Of a stretch of DNA of 64,000 nt, positions 8,026-17,410 are shown piece by piece. Position 1 is the stretch's first letter. Each line of letters starts with the position of its first letter. Where the stretch lies: contig JBBQNK010000019.1 in the NCBI GenBank assembly GCA_038329865.1, positions 18,148 through 82,147 on the forward strand, read 5' to 3'. A program made the position numbers and the translations under genes. Origin of the DNA: JANMES01 sp038329865 (GTDB taxonomy: Bacteria; Planctomycetota; Phycisphaerae; Tepidisphaerales; Tepidisphaeraceae). The notes beneath the pieces were generated by a model that was not told the DNA's origin, made no database searches, and worked only from the letters and a program-made list of their open reading frames with translations.

Positions 8026-9243
8026 ATGATCCGATTCCTTTTCTTCCGACTCCTCCAGTTCCCGCTGATCCTGGCGATCATCTATCTCGCGACGTTTCTG
8101 CTGGCCTGGGTCGCGCCCGGCAGCCCCTTCGAGCGCGAGAAAAAACTCCCGCCGGCGACCGAAGCGTATCTCAAGCAGAAATTCCACGCCGAGAGCGCCA
8201 CTTCATTTCTCACCTACTACCCGATGCAGGTTCTCACCACCGGCGACTTCGGGCCGAGCCTGAATTACTCGCAGTTCACGGTGAATGACATCCTGCGTAA
8301 ATCGCTGCCGGTGTCGGTGACGCTCGGACTGGTCGCGGTGGCGATCGCGCTGGTGGGCGGGGTGCTGATCGGCACGCTGGCGGCGGTGAAGCGCGACGGG
8401 CCGCTGGATTGGGTGAGTTTGGGCGTGGCGCTGATGGGCGTGAGTGTGCCGAGCTTCGTGGCGGCGGCAATATTGCTCACGTGCTTCGCGTTCAACTTCA
8501 AAATCTTCCCGCTGGGCGGCTGGCCGACTGGGATGGAGACGGCACTCGTCGCCGCCGACACGCCGGGCCGCGCGGCCGCGTATGCTTCGGCCAATCCGCA
8601 GTTGAAGGACGCGCTCGATCATCCGGAAAAGTATTTCGAGTTCTCGCCGACGCGCGACAGCACCGGCCAGGTGAGCGGCATTGATCTTTCCGAGCGCAAA
8701 GGCGTGAACATCGATGCTTTGTCGACCGCCACGGGTTTCGATTGGAATCAGTTCTTCGATCACACCACCGATTATTTCCGCCTCCGCACCGCGTGGCTTT
8801 ATTCCCTCTGGAAATTCGCGCAATACCTCTTTTTGCCGGCCCTGGCGCTCTCGCTGCTGCCGATGGCGTACATCACGCGGCTCACGCGCGTTTCCATGAT
8901 CGACGTGCTGGCCAGCGACTACGTCCGCACCGCCCGCGCCAAAGGCCTGTCGCGCAAGCGCGTCGTTTTCCGACACTGTCTGCGAAATGCGTTCCTCCCC
9001 GTCCTCAGCTTCCTCGGCCCCGCGGCGGCGACCACGCTCACCGGCTCGTTCGTCGTGGAAAAAGTCTTCAACATCCCCGGCATGGGCGATTACTTCGTTC
9101 GCAGTGTTCTCAACCGAGATCAGACACTCATCCTCGGAACGGTGATGATTTATTCCGTCTTTTTGCTCTCGCTGAACCTGCTGGTGGACGTGCTATACAG
9201 CGTGGTCGATCCGCGGATCCAGCGGACGCAGGGGAAAGCATGA
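8026..9243 (+). CDS. oppB: Oligopeptide ABC transporter permease (OppB/DppB type)
   Basis: A 405-residue inner-membrane protein with the BPD permease fold. The N-terminal helix is IRFLFFRLLQFPLILAIIYL, and the cytoplasmic EAA loop contains DYVRTARAKGLSRKRVVFRHCLRNAFLP, which contacts the ATPase. The Met at 8026 was chosen because the upstream in-frame codons lie in a palindromic repeat. It is about 90 residues longer than usual OppB. The extra residues form a hydrophilic segment between FPLGGWPTGMETALVAADTP and the Trp-rich helix before LPALALSLLP. Its stop overlaps an ATG (ATGA at 9240), the usual coupling to a second permease, but that reading is now closed (see findings). Confidence 0.9.
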   Translation: MIRFLFFRLLQFPLILAIIYLATFLLAWVAPGSPFEREKKLPPATEAYLKQKFHAESATSFLTYYPMQVLTTGDFGPSLNYSQFTVNDILRKSLPVSVTLGLVAVAIALVGGVLIGTLAAVKRDGPLDWVSLGVALMGVSVPSFVAAAILLTCFAFNFKIFPLGGWPTGMETALVAADTPGRAAAYASANPQLKDALDHPEKYFEFSPTRDSTGQVSGIDLSERKGVNIDALSTATGFDWNQFFDHTTDYFRLRTAWLYSLWKFAQYLFLPALALSLLPMAYITRLTRVSMIDVLASDYVRTARAKGLSRKRVVFRHCLRNAFLPVLSFLGPAAATTLTGSFVVEKVFNIPGMGDYFVRSVLNRDQTLILGTVMIYSVFLLSLNLLVDVLYSVVDPRIQRTQGKA

Positions 9244-9280
9244 GCGAGACGTTGCCGCCGTTCCAAGAACTGTCCCTCTG

Positions 9281-9400
9281 TCCCTCGCCCGGCACGCCGG
9301 GAGAGGGTAGGGTGAGGGTTCTGCCGCGATGCGAAAGTCGTCCGGTATCTCGACAGAACCCTCATCCCCCCCTTCTCCCGGCGTACCGGGAGAAGGAGTA
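9281..9400. repeat. Palindromic element, family A, copy 2
   Basis: A 120-bp inverted repeat between the two permease genes, with CCCTCGCCCGG..CCGGGAGAGGG on the left, CTTCTCCCGG..CCGGGAGAAGGAG on the right, and inner arms AGGGTTCTG and CAGAACCCT. Its right end provides AAGGAG just upstream of the oppC start at 9408. Confidence 0.88.
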
Positions 9401-9407
9401 AGACTTC

Positions 9408-10373
9408 ATGAGTGAAGCCGTCTTCACAACCTCCATTGCCGAAGCCACGCCCGATGTGATCGAGCATCCGATCCGCGCCGCGCTGCTCAAGCCGCGCGTC
9501 ATGATCGGCGGCGGGATGCTGCTGCTTATCTTCGGCCTGTGCGTGTTCACGCTGCCGTGGACACTGCATAGCGGCAGCGCGATTTTCTACGACGCGCAGA
9601 ACGACAAGGAATCGCTCGCGCCGCCGGATCTGGCTTCGCCGATCCGCTGGTTTGGCACCGACCAGCTCGGCCGGCCGCTCATCGGGCGGTGCCTTGTCGG
9701 CGGGGCGATCAGCCTCGCCATCGGCGCGGCGGCGGCGGCGATATCGATCGTGCTTGGCGTTTCCGTCGGTCTGCTGGCGGGTTATCGCGGCGGGTGGGTG
9801 GACTCGCTGCTCATGCGGGCGGTCGATATTTTTTATGGCCTGCCGTACGTGCTGCTGATCATCCTCTTCAAAATCGCGCTGGAGAAGCCGCTGCAACATC
9901 TCCTGCACGACAACAACATCATCGCCAACCTGATCGTACTGTTTCTCGCGATCGGCCTGGTTAGCTGGCTGACGATGGCGCGCGTCGTCCGCGGCCAGGT
10001 GCTGAGCCTGCGCAGCCAGCCGTTCATCGAAGCCGCCCGCGCGCTGGGATTGCCCGAGCGGCGAATCTTCTTCAAACACCTGCTGCCGAACCTCGTCGGG
10101 CCGATCACCGTGTACGCGACGCTCACGATCCCGCAGGCGATTTTGCAGGAAAGCTTCCTCAGCTTCCTGGGCATCGGCGTGAACGCGCCCATGGCCACTT
10201 GGGGCAGCCTGGCTGCCGACGGGCTGGCACCGGCGCTTAACCCGATCGTCTCGCGATGGTGGCTGCTGCTGTTCCCTTGTGTACTATTGGCCGTCACGCT
10301 GCTGAGTCTGAATTTTCTCGGCGACGGCCTGCGCGACCTCTTCGATCCGAAGCGCGATGCCGCTAAGATATGA
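9408..10373 (+). CDS. oppC: Oligopeptide ABC transporter permease (OppC/DppC type)
   Basis: A 321-residue permease partner of the preceding gene. It shows the OppC layout: an N-terminal cytoplasmic stretch, a first helix (MIGGGMLLLIFGLCVFTL), the periplasmic FGTDQLGRPLIGR segment, further helices, and the EAA loop FIEAARALGLPERRIFFKHLLPN. The C-terminus (FLGDGLRDLFDPKRD) is typical of the family. The start at 9408 has AAGGAG nine bases upstream, contributed by the end of a repeat element. Spacing from oppB is unusually large for this operon type because the repeat sits between them. Confidence 0.92.
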   Translation: MSEAVFTTSIAEATPDVIEHPIRAALLKPRVMIGGGMLLLIFGLCVFTLPWTLHSGSAIFYDAQNDKESLAPPDLASPIRWFGTDQLGRPLIGRCLVGGAISLAIGAAAAAISIVLGVSVGLLAGYRGGWVDSLLMRAVDIFYGLPYVLLIILFKIALEKPLQHLLHDNNIIANLIVLFLAIGLVSWLTMARVVRGQVLSLRSQPFIEAARALGLPERRIFFKHLLPNLVGPITVYATLTIPQAILQESFLSFLGIGVNAPMATWGSLAADGLAPALNPIVSRWWLLLFPCVLLAVTLLSLNFLGDGLRDLFDPKRDAAKI

Positions 10374-10422
10374 ATCGTCCCGTTTCCGACCATTCGGAAT
10401 GACGGCCCTATAAAGGACTGAC

Positions 10423-12339
10423 ATGGAAAATCGCTTCGGCCTGAAAGACGCGCTGCTCACGTTTTTTCTCCTGGTGGTCATCATCCTGATCGTGCTGGCG
10501 ATGGTTCAATTCGATCGGCAGTGGGAGCAGATCCAGAAAGTTCGAGGCCAACTCGACGAGCAATCTAAAGAGCTCCGTACAATCAACGCGTCGCTCGCCA
10601 ACGGCATCGCTGTTAATCCGGGCGCCGTTGCCACCACGCAGGCAACGCCGACCACCGGAGCCGGCGCGGACCCGTTCGCGACACTTCGCGCCGTCACCAC
10701 CACGCCGGACTTTGCCCGCGGGGACTGGCTGATCGACATGTTTCCCGGCCAAGTCGCCAAGCTCACGCCGATGCTTTCGACCGACGTATACGCTTCCAAC
10801 GTTCAGGAGCAGATTCTCGATTCGCTGGCGCAGCGCGACCCTGACACGCTGGCATGGACGGGATTGATCGCGAAGAATTGGAAGATCATCGACAACAGCG
10901 CCGCCTACGACGCGTACGTGGCAAAGCAAAAAGAGGCCGGCAAGACGGCTGAGGAAATCGCCAAGGACCCCGCCTTGCCCGAGGCGGTGCGGATCCACTT
11001 CACGCTGCGCGACAACGTACGTTTCAGCGACGGCGAGCCGCTGACGGCCGACGACGTGGTATTCAGTTACGACTTCACGATGAACCCGGCAATCGCCGCG
11101 CCGCGAGACCGGGCGTACCTCGAGCGGATTAAGCGAGTGGAAAAGAAGGGCCCGTACGACGTTGAATTTGTCTACGCTGAGCCTTATTTTGAGGCGTTCA
11201 ATCTGGCCGCGGGAATGGCGATCCTGCCGAAGCATTTTTACGAAAAGTTTAAGCCGGAAGATTTCAATCAGTCAGTCGGATTGCTGCTGGGTTCGGGCCC
11301 TTATCGGCTTGAAGATCCGGAAAGTTGGAAACCGGGCACGCCGATTCAGCTGGTTCGCAACGAACGATACTGGGGCCTCGCTCCTGCATTTGAGCGGCTG
11401 GTGTACCAGGAAATTTCCAGCGACAAGGCTCGCCTTGCAACATTCCGAAACGGCAAGGCCGATCTCTTCAGCGCCTCGCCGGAGCAGTACCGTGAGCTGA
11501 TCAAGGACGACGCGCTGATGTCGCACGTGCAGAACTTTGAATACCAGAACCTGATCGGCGGCTATCGGTACGTGGCGTGGAACGAGAAAAATCCCCTCTT
11601 CGCAGACAAACGCGTTCGCCAGGCGCTGACGATGCTGCTCGATCGAGAGCGGATGATCCAGCAAATCGCCTACGGCTACGGGGTGCTGGCGACGGGGCCG
11701 TTCAATCCGCAGAGCAAGCAATCGAACCCGGACGTCAAAGGCTGGCCGTTTGATGTGGAGAAGGCCAAAGCACTGTTGGCCGACGCGGGATTCAAACTCG
11801 GCGCGGATAACGTGCTCCGCATGCCCGACGGAAAGCCGTTTGAATTCAAGCTTACCTACCCGGCCGGTGGATCGAATTACGATCAGATGGCGCTTTTCAT
11901 GAAAGACGCGTATTCCCGCGCGGGGATTGTGTTGAAGCCCGATCCGCTGGAGTGGGGGGCCTTCACGCAGCGGCTTGAAGAGAAGAATTTCGAGGCGATC
12001 AGCCTCGGCTGGAGCGCCGGCGTGGAAGGCGACATCTACCAGATGTTCCACTCCAGCCAGATGGGCCCGGGCGGGGATGATTTCATGTCCTATAAGAGCG
12101 AGAAACTCGACGGCCTGATCGACGCCGCCCGCCGCACCATGGATGAACCGGCCCGCATGAAACTCTGGCAGCAGGCGCACGCGGTGCTGCATGAAGATCA
12201 GCCGTACACGTTCCTGTGGTATGGAAAGAGCCTGATCTTCGTCGATAAGCGCGTCGAAAATATCCACCGCGTGACGCTGGGCCTGAATCCGCGGACAGAG
12301 TGGTATGTGCCGACCAAGGCGCAGAAGTGGACGAAGTAG
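10423..12339 (+). CDS. Second family 5 substrate-binding protein, membrane-anchored
   Basis: A 638-residue receptor of the same family as OppA but with a different N-terminus. A single membrane helix (about residues 11-28, LLTFFLLVVIILIVLAMV) is followed by a coiled-coil-like stretch (WEQIQKVRGQLDEQSKELRT) and an Ala/Thr-rich linker to about residue 85. There is no signal-peptidase site, so it is probably held in the inner membrane. The receptor core shows LRDNVRFSDGEPLTADDVVFSY and VRQALTMLLDRERMIQ. It is followed by its own permease pair, so the locus holds two receptor-permease sets feeding one ATPase pair. The ligand is unknown. Confidence 0.9.
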   Translation: MENRFGLKDALLTFFLLVVIILIVLAMVQFDRQWEQIQKVRGQLDEQSKELRTINASLANGIAVNPGAVATTQATPTTGAGADPFATLRAVTTTPDFARGDWLIDMFPGQVAKLTPMLSTDVYASNVQEQILDSLAQRDPDTLAWTGLIAKNWKIIDNSAAYDAYVAKQKEAGKTAEEIAKDPALPEAVRIHFTLRDNVRFSDGEPLTADDVVFSYDFTMNPAIAAPRDRAYLERIKRVEKKGPYDVEFVYAEPYFEAFNLAAGMAILPKHFYEKFKPEDFNQSVGLLLGSGPYRLEDPESWKPGTPIQLVRNERYWGLAPAFERLVYQEISSDKARLATFRNGKADLFSASPEQYRELIKDDALMSHVQNFEYQNLIGGYRYVAWNEKNPLFADKRVRQALTMLLDRERMIQQIAYGYGVLATGPFNPQSKQSNPDVKGWPFDVEKAKALLADAGFKLGADNVLRMPDGKPFEFKLTYPAGGSNYDQMALFMKDAYSRAGIVLKPDPLEWGAFTQRLEEKNFEAISLGWSAGVEGDIYQMFHSSQMGPGGDDFMSYKSEKLDGLIDAARRTMDEPARMKLWQQAHAVLHEDQPYTFLWYGKSLIFVDKRVENIHRVTLGLNPRTEWYVPTKAQKWTK

Positions 12340-12365
12340 CTCCGTCCGTCGTCCGCGGGTGATTT

Positions 12366-13445
12366 ATGCTGAATTACATCATCAGACGCCTGCTCCTCAT
12401 GATCCCCACGATCATCGGCATTACGCTGCTGGTGTTTTTGGTGATGGCGATGTCGCCGGGCGGATTGACTGCCGGCATCCGCGGGCAAGAGGGCAACATG
12501 CGGCCCGATCAGCGGAAAAAAATCGAGGAGTATTACAAGAAACGGTACGGTCTCGATCAGCCGCTCTATAGGCAATACCTGCGATGGCTCAACCACGTGC
12601 TTCCGTTCGGCGCGAAAGAAGCCGGCGAGGGTTTTCCGAGGAAGTGGCCGGTCGGACTTAAATCGCCGGACCTCGGCGAAAGCCTGATGCGCCACCGCCC
12701 GGTGATTGATGTCGTCGCTGAAGCGCTCCCGGTCACGATTTTGCTCAACCTCATCACCGTGCCGGTGATCTACGCGATTTCCATCACGGCAGGCATTTAC
12801 GCGGCGCGGCGGCGCGGAAATTCATTCGACGTGGCGTGGGGCACCACCTCGCTGGCGCTCTGGTCGATCCCCACCATGTGGGCGGGTGTGATGTTCCTCG
12901 GCCTGTTTGCCAATCGCGATGTGATCAACATCTTCCCCGCCTCCGGCCTGCACGACACGCTGGCCGAGCAGATGCGGTTCCTCCCCAGTTGGCCCGGCGG
13001 GGTTTTTGCGCGCGGCTGGCTGCTCGATTTCGCCTGGCATCTCACGCTGCCGATCATCTGCCTCACCTACGGCGGGTTCGCGTTCATGTCGAAGCTGATG
13101 CGCGCCAGCGTGCTGGAAAATCTCTCTGCCGATTTCGCCCGCACCGCCCGAGCCAAAGGGCTGACCGACCGCGCGGTGCTCTTTCGTCACGTCCTTTCCA
13201 ACAGCGTGCTGCCGCTGATCACCGTCGCGGCGGGGATTCTGCCCGGGCTGCTCGGCGGGTCGCTGATCGTCGAATCCATCTTCAGCATCAACGGCATGGG
13301 CCGGCTCATGATCGATGCGATCTTTCAGAAAGACCGCGAGCTGGTCATGTCTGAAGCATTCGTCATCGGCATCGTGAGCCTGGTGAGCCTGCTGGTGGCC
13401 GATCTCTGTTACGCGGCGGCGGACCCGCGGGTGACGTATGAGTAA
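12366..13445 (+). CDS. ABC transporter permease (OppB/DppB/YejB type), second set
   Basis: A 359-residue permease beginning with MLNYIIRRLLLMIPTIIGI, a typical OppB-type first helix. The EAA loop is FARTARAKGLTDRAVLFRHVLSNSVLP, and FSINGMGRLMIDAI follows as in the family. A long segment after helix 1 (residues about 35-110, charged and Tyr-rich) makes it longer than OppB and closer to YejB-like permeases. Its last codons overlap the start of the next gene by 8 bp (ATG at 13438), which indicates translational coupling. It presumably pairs with the following permease and the anchored receptor upstream. Confidence 0.9.
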   Translation: MLNYIIRRLLLMIPTIIGITLLVFLVMAMSPGGLTAGIRGQEGNMRPDQRKKIEEYYKKRYGLDQPLYRQYLRWLNHVLPFGAKEAGEGFPRKWPVGLKSPDLGESLMRHRPVIDVVAEALPVTILLNLITVPVIYAISITAGIYAARRRGNSFDVAWGTTSLALWSIPTMWAGVMFLGLFANRDVINIFPASGLHDTLAEQMRFLPSWPGGVFARGWLLDFAWHLTLPIICLTYGGFAFMSKLMRASVLENLSADFARTARAKGLTDRAVLFRHVLSNSVLPLITVAAGILPGLLGGSLIVESIFSINGMGRLMIDAIFQKDRELVMSEAFVIGIVSLVSLLVADLCYAAADPRVTYE

Positions 13446-14670
13446 CTTCGCCGCCACGCCTGCGGACGCCGGCACCGACGTGCAATTTCCGACTTCCAAT
13501 GTCGATGTACCGCTCCCCTGGCTGGCGCAGGTGTGGAAGCAAAGCATCTCGCAGCGCGCCGCTCGATTCGGCCTGGCCTGGATTTCCGTCGTCGCGTTCT
13601 GCGCCATTTTCGCGCCGCTGCTGGCCAACAGTTTTCCGATCGCGATCAAAATGAACGGCCGCTGGTCGAGCCCGTTCCTGCACCAGCTCACCGCGACCGA
13701 TGTCACGCTGCCGATTCTTACCCTGCTTTGCGGCATTCTTTGCTTCGTGAGGCGAATAGGCTTCCTGAGCAAGATTTACACCATGCTCATTGCGACCGTC
13801 ATCGTGGGTTCTCTGGCGTTCATCTTCATTCGCCCGCCAAACACGCCGCGTGAAACGTACCGTTTGCTCGAGCGTGCCGGCCGACTTCAATCAGTCGTCC
13901 GCACGCCGATTCCCTATACATTCGACGACCGCCTGTACGACCAATTCTCAGCCGACCATCCGCACCCGTGGGCCCCGAGCCATGACCACTGGATGGGCAC
14001 CGAAAAATTCGGCGCCGACATCACAAGCCAGATGATCTACGCCTGCCGAATCGCCATGGCGATCGGGTTCATCTCCACCGGCATTTCGGTATTGATCGGA
14101 ATCGTGTTCGGCGGGTTGATGGGCTATTTTGTCGGGATTGTCGATCTGCTGGGCATGCGGGTGATCGAAATCGTCGGCGCGATTCCGACGATTTACCTGC
14201 TGTTGATCTTCGTCGCAGCGTTTCCCGATTACCGCAGCATTTACCTGATCATGGCGATCATCGGCCTGACGAGTTGGACCGGCGACGCGCGGTTCGTCCG
14301 TGCGGAATTTCTAAAACTCCGCAACCAGGAATTCGTACACGCCGCCATTGCGGCCGGGTTGCCGTTGCGGTCGGTTTTGTTCAAGCATCTGCTGCCCAAT
14401 GCCCTGGCGCCGCTGCTGGTGAGCGCGAGCTTCGGCATCGCCGGCGCGATTCTCTCGGAAAGCACGCTTAGCTTTCTTGGTCTAGGAATTCCCGTCGGCG
14501 ACGCGAGCTGGGGAGCGCTGCTTAACGAAGCCGTCAGCGCCGGCGGCGGTTTTATCTGGTGGCTGGCGACTTATCCGGGGTTGGCCATCTTCCTGACGGT
14601 GCTGTCGTATAACTTTATCGGCGAAGCGGTGCGCGACGCGCTGGATCCGAAACTGCGAGAAAGAAGCTAA
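13438..14670 (+). CDS. ABC transporter permease (OppC/DppC/YejE type), second set
   Basis: A 410-residue permease with the OppC-type core: MGTEKFGADITSQMIYACR, the EAA loop FVHAAIAAGLPLRSVLFKHLLPN, and the end FIGEAVRDALDPKLRERS. It is about 90 residues longer than OppC. After the first helix it has two added hydrophobic helices (LTLLCGILCFVRRIGF, then IYTMLIATVIVGSLAFIFI) and a periplasmic segment before the conserved core. The start overlaps the previous gene. It is followed after 9 bp by the ATPase gene, so the whole set is one transcription unit in all likelihood. Confidence 0.9.
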   Translation: MSNFAATPADAGTDVQFPTSNVDVPLPWLAQVWKQSISQRAARFGLAWISVVAFCAIFAPLLANSFPIAIKMNGRWSSPFLHQLTATDVTLPILTLLCGILCFVRRIGFLSKIYTMLIATVIVGSLAFIFIRPPNTPRETYRLLERAGRLQSVVRTPIPYTFDDRLYDQFSADHPHPWAPSHDHWMGTEKFGADITSQMIYACRIAMAIGFISTGISVLIGIVFGGLMGYFVGIVDLLGMRVIEIVGAIPTIYLLLIFVAAFPDYRSIYLIMAIIGLTSWTGDARFVRAEFLKLRNQEFVHAAIAAGLPLRSVLFKHLLPNALAPLLVSASFGIAGAILSESTLSFLGLGIPVGDASWGALLNEAVSAGGGFIWWLATYPGLAIFLTVLSYNFIGEAVRDALDPKLRERS

Positions 14671-14679
14671 TCACCCATC

Positions 14680-15738
14680 ATGCCTGATCCGCTCCTGCAA
14701 ATCTCCGACCTGAACGTGGCGTTCGAAACCGCGCGCGGACTGATTCGGCCCGTGCGCGACGTCTCGCTCTCCATCTACCCCGGCCAAACCGTCGCAGTCG
14801 TCGGCGAGAGCGGCTGCGGCAAATCCGTGACCGCGATGTCGATCCTCCGCCTGCTCCCTTCGCCGCCTTCCAAGGTGCTGAGCGGCAGCATCATGTTCGC
14901 CGGGCGCGATCTGGTAACCGTGCCGGAAAATCAGATGCAGAAGATTCGCGGCAAAGAAATCGCGATGATTTTCCAGGAGCCGATGACGTCGCTCAACCCG
15001 GTCTACAGCATCGGCGACCAGATCGCCGAGGCCGTCGTGCTGCACCAGCACGTCGGCTCGCGCGAAGGGCTGCGCATTGCTGAACAATCGTTGCGAGATG
15101 TCGGTATCGCCGACGCGCACCGCCGACTCCGCGAATACCCGCACGAAATGTCCGGCGGCATGCGGCAGCGCATCATGATCGCGATGGCGCTCTCCTGTAA
15201 GCCCAAGCTGCTGATTGCCGACGAGCCGACGACCGCACTCGACGTGACCATCCAGGCGCAAATCCTCGAACTGCTCCGCAAGGTGCAACAGCAGACGGGC
15301 ATGTCGATCATGCTCATCACGCACGATTTAGGCGTGGTGGCCGAGAACGCCGATGTCGTCGCCGTCATGTATGCGTCGCGAATCGTCGAGACGGCGACCG
15401 TGGAAGAGCTCTTCGATCGCCCGCAGCATCCGTACACGCAGGGCCTGTTCCGCTCGATCCCTAAGTTCGGCGTCACGTCCAAGCGGCTCGAGACGATCCC
15501 CGGCACGGTGCCCAATCCGACAAAATTCCCGCCCGGCTGCAAGTTTCACACCCGGTGCGATCGTCTGAACGGCGATCCGCTCTGTTCAACGGTGGAGCCG
15601 CTGCTGCGCGAGGTATCGCCCGGGCATTGGGCGTCGTGCCATCACGCGGAGCATTTCGCCGAATCGCCGGTGACGGTGCCTCAGTTGCAGCACAAGCGTG
15701 AAGACTATATCCCGCTCGCAACGGAGGTGCAGGCGTGA
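14680..15738 (+). CDS. oppD: Oligopeptide ABC transporter ATP-binding protein (OppD type)
   Basis: A 352-residue ATPase with Walker A GESGCGKS, Q loop MIFQEPMTSLNP, signature MSGGMRQRIMIAMAL, Walker B LLIADEPTTALDVT, and switch His in LITHDLG. The C-terminal oligo_HPY domain carries Cys residues (GCKFHTRCDR, then DPLCST) that in related proteins bind a [4Fe-4S] cluster. It hydrolyses ATP to drive peptide import as a heterodimer with the next gene. Its stop TGA overlaps the GTG start of that gene. As the only ATPase pair in the locus, it probably serves both permease sets. Confidence 0.93.
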   Translation: MPDPLLQISDLNVAFETARGLIRPVRDVSLSIYPGQTVAVVGESGCGKSVTAMSILRLLPSPPSKVLSGSIMFAGRDLVTVPENQMQKIRGKEIAMIFQEPMTSLNPVYSIGDQIAEAVVLHQHVGSREGLRIAEQSLRDVGIADAHRRLREYPHEMSGGMRQRIMIAMALSCKPKLLIADEPTTALDVTIQAQILELLRKVQQQTGMSIMLITHDLGVVAENADVVAVMYASRIVETATVEELFDRPQHPYTQGLFRSIPKFGVTSKRLETIPGTVPNPTKFPPGCKFHTRCDRLNGDPLCSTVEPLLREVSPGHWASCHHAEHFAESPVTVPQLQHKREDYIPLATEVQA

Positions 15739-16841
15739 GTGACGTTGCAAACATGCCTTCGACCACTGCTTCATCGACCGCGGCCACGCATAACGCGGAT
15801 TCTCCGCTGCTGCAGGTGCGCGACTTGAAAACGTACTTCCCCATCCGCCGCGGGTTGCTCTCACGAACGGTCGCGCACGTGAAAGCGGTGGACGGCGTGT
15901 CGTTCGATCTGTCCGCGAGCAAAACGCTCGGCTTGGTCGGCGAATCCGGTTGCGGCAAAACCACGGTAGGGCGGACGATCCTCCGCCTCATCCCCGCCAC
16001 CAGCGGCGAGGTGATTTATCGCGGCAAAGATTTCTTCAGCTATCGCGGCGAAGGGCTGCGCAAGCTCCGCCGACACATGCAGATCATCTTCCAGGACCCC
16101 GTCAGCAGCCTGAACCCGCGCATGACCATCGGCAACATCATCGGCGAGCCGATCGAAGTGCACGGCATCGCGACGGGGAGCGAGAAGAACGACCGCGTCG
16201 CATCACTCCTGCAGCGCGTAGGCCTCGATCCCGCGTACGCCGCGCGATACCCGCACGAATTCTCCGGCGGTCAGCGGCAGCGCATCGGCATCGCCCGGGC
16301 GATTTCGCTCAGCCCGGAATTCATCGTCTGCGACGAACCGGTGAGCGCGCTCGACGTGTCGATTCAATCACAGATTCTCAATCTGCTGAACGACCTTCAG
16401 GACGAGTTGAAGATCGCGTACCTCTTCATCGCGCACAACCTGGCGGTGGTGGAACATTTCAGCGACGACGTGGCGGTGATGTACCTGGGCCGAATCGTCG
16501 AAAAAGCCAGCGGCCCGGAGATCTACAAGAATCCGAAACATCCGTACACCGAATCGCTGCTGAGCGCCGTCCCCGAACCCAACCCGCGCCCGAAGAAGCG
16601 GCGGATCGTGCTCGGCGGCGAAGTGCCATCACCCGCCAACCCGCCGACCGGCTGCGCGTTCCACCCACGCTGCCCGCTCGCGCGATTAGCCGCCAAGCAG
16701 GCGGCCGCGAGCGAGACCGTCGAAATCACCTCCGGCGGCGAAACGTTCCGCGTCCTCCGCAAATGCGTCGAAGAATCCCCCCCGCTCGAACTCAAGCAAG
16801 GCGAGCCCGGCCATCTGGCGGCGTGCTGGGTTACGAAGTAA
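15735..16841 (+). CDS. oppF: Oligopeptide ABC transporter ATP-binding protein (OppF type)
   Basis: A 368-residue ATPase starting at GTG and overlapping the previous stop by 4 bp (GTGA). Walker A is GESGCGKTT, the Q loop is IIFQDPVSSLNPR, the signature is FSGGQRQRIGIARAI, and Walker B is FIVCDEPVSALDVS. The C-terminal HPY-type region has Cys residues (CAFHPRCPLA and a later KC). It is the OppF half of the ATPase dimer. The locus appears to end here: a 56-bp gap and a small membrane protein gene follow. Confidence 0.93.
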   Translation: MSDVANMPSTTASSTAATHNADSPLLQVRDLKTYFPIRRGLLSRTVAHVKAVDGVSFDLSASKTLGLVGESGCGKTTVGRTILRLIPATSGEVIYRGKDFFSYRGEGLRKLRRHMQIIFQDPVSSLNPRMTIGNIIGEPIEVHGIATGSEKNDRVASLLQRVGLDPAYAARYPHEFSGGQRQRIGIARAISLSPEFIVCDEPVSALDVSIQSQILNLLNDLQDELKIAYLFIAHNLAVVEHFSDDVAVMYLGRIVEKASGPEIYKNPKHPYTESLLSAVPEPNPRPKKRRIVLGGEVPSPANPPTGCAFHPRCPLARLAAKQAAASETVEITSGGETFRVLRKCVEESPPLELKQGEPGHLAACWVTK

Positions 16842-16897
16842 TTCGGCCGAACTACTTCGTCGTCGTACGCGGGGCTCGCGTGTGAACTCTCTAGCCA

Positions 16898-17197
16898 ATG
16901 AAGGAATTTGGCTGGAAACTTCTGGCGATCCTCTGTCTCGTGACGAGTGTCACTTTGCTGGCATGGCGGTGGGCTCGTGGCCTACCTATCAGATGGGATC
17001 AGGATAAAAGCTTCGGCTGGGATCACTTCGAAACTCACACCTGGCTTGGGTTCACCGCCTCCGAGATTCAAGGCTATGGCGGGCCGTTCGTTAGATTTCA
17101 AATATCGGATCCTGCTCTACTGGTGGTCTGTGCCATTCTGCTGTTACCGACGGCGTGGTGGCTGATACTGCGAGAGCGTGCCCAGTCGAGGGGATGA
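16898..17197 (+). CDS. Small membrane protein, unknown
   Basis: A 99-residue reading with two hydrophobic segments, WKLLAILCLVTSVTLLAW near the N-terminus and PALLVVCAILLLPTAWWLIL near the C-terminus, joined by an aromatic-rich loop. No ribosome binding site is evident and no family was recognised. It lies downstream of the transporter locus on the same strand. The hydrophobic pattern and basic flanks favour a real protein, but the evidence is modest. Confidence 0.5.
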   Translation: MKEFGWKLLAILCLVTSVTLLAWRWARGLPIRWDQDKSFGWDHFETHTWLGFTASEIQGYGGPFVRFQISDPALLVVCAILLLPTAWWLILRERAQSRG

Positions 17198-17410
17198 TCG
17201 CCGTTTGTGTCCTTCCCCACGCGCTCTGGTTTTCTGATTATTCTAAGATTTATCTTGACTTGCGTACGGCCGATGTTAGGATCGTAACTGATGGCGTTCT
17301 TATCTGTCGTTGCGCTCTTTTAAAAGTGAATAAGGATTTGGAATGATGCGGGAAATGTGCCTTGACCCCTAGAGCGTTGAACTTTACCTGTATCGATTCC
17401 TGCGCTTTTC

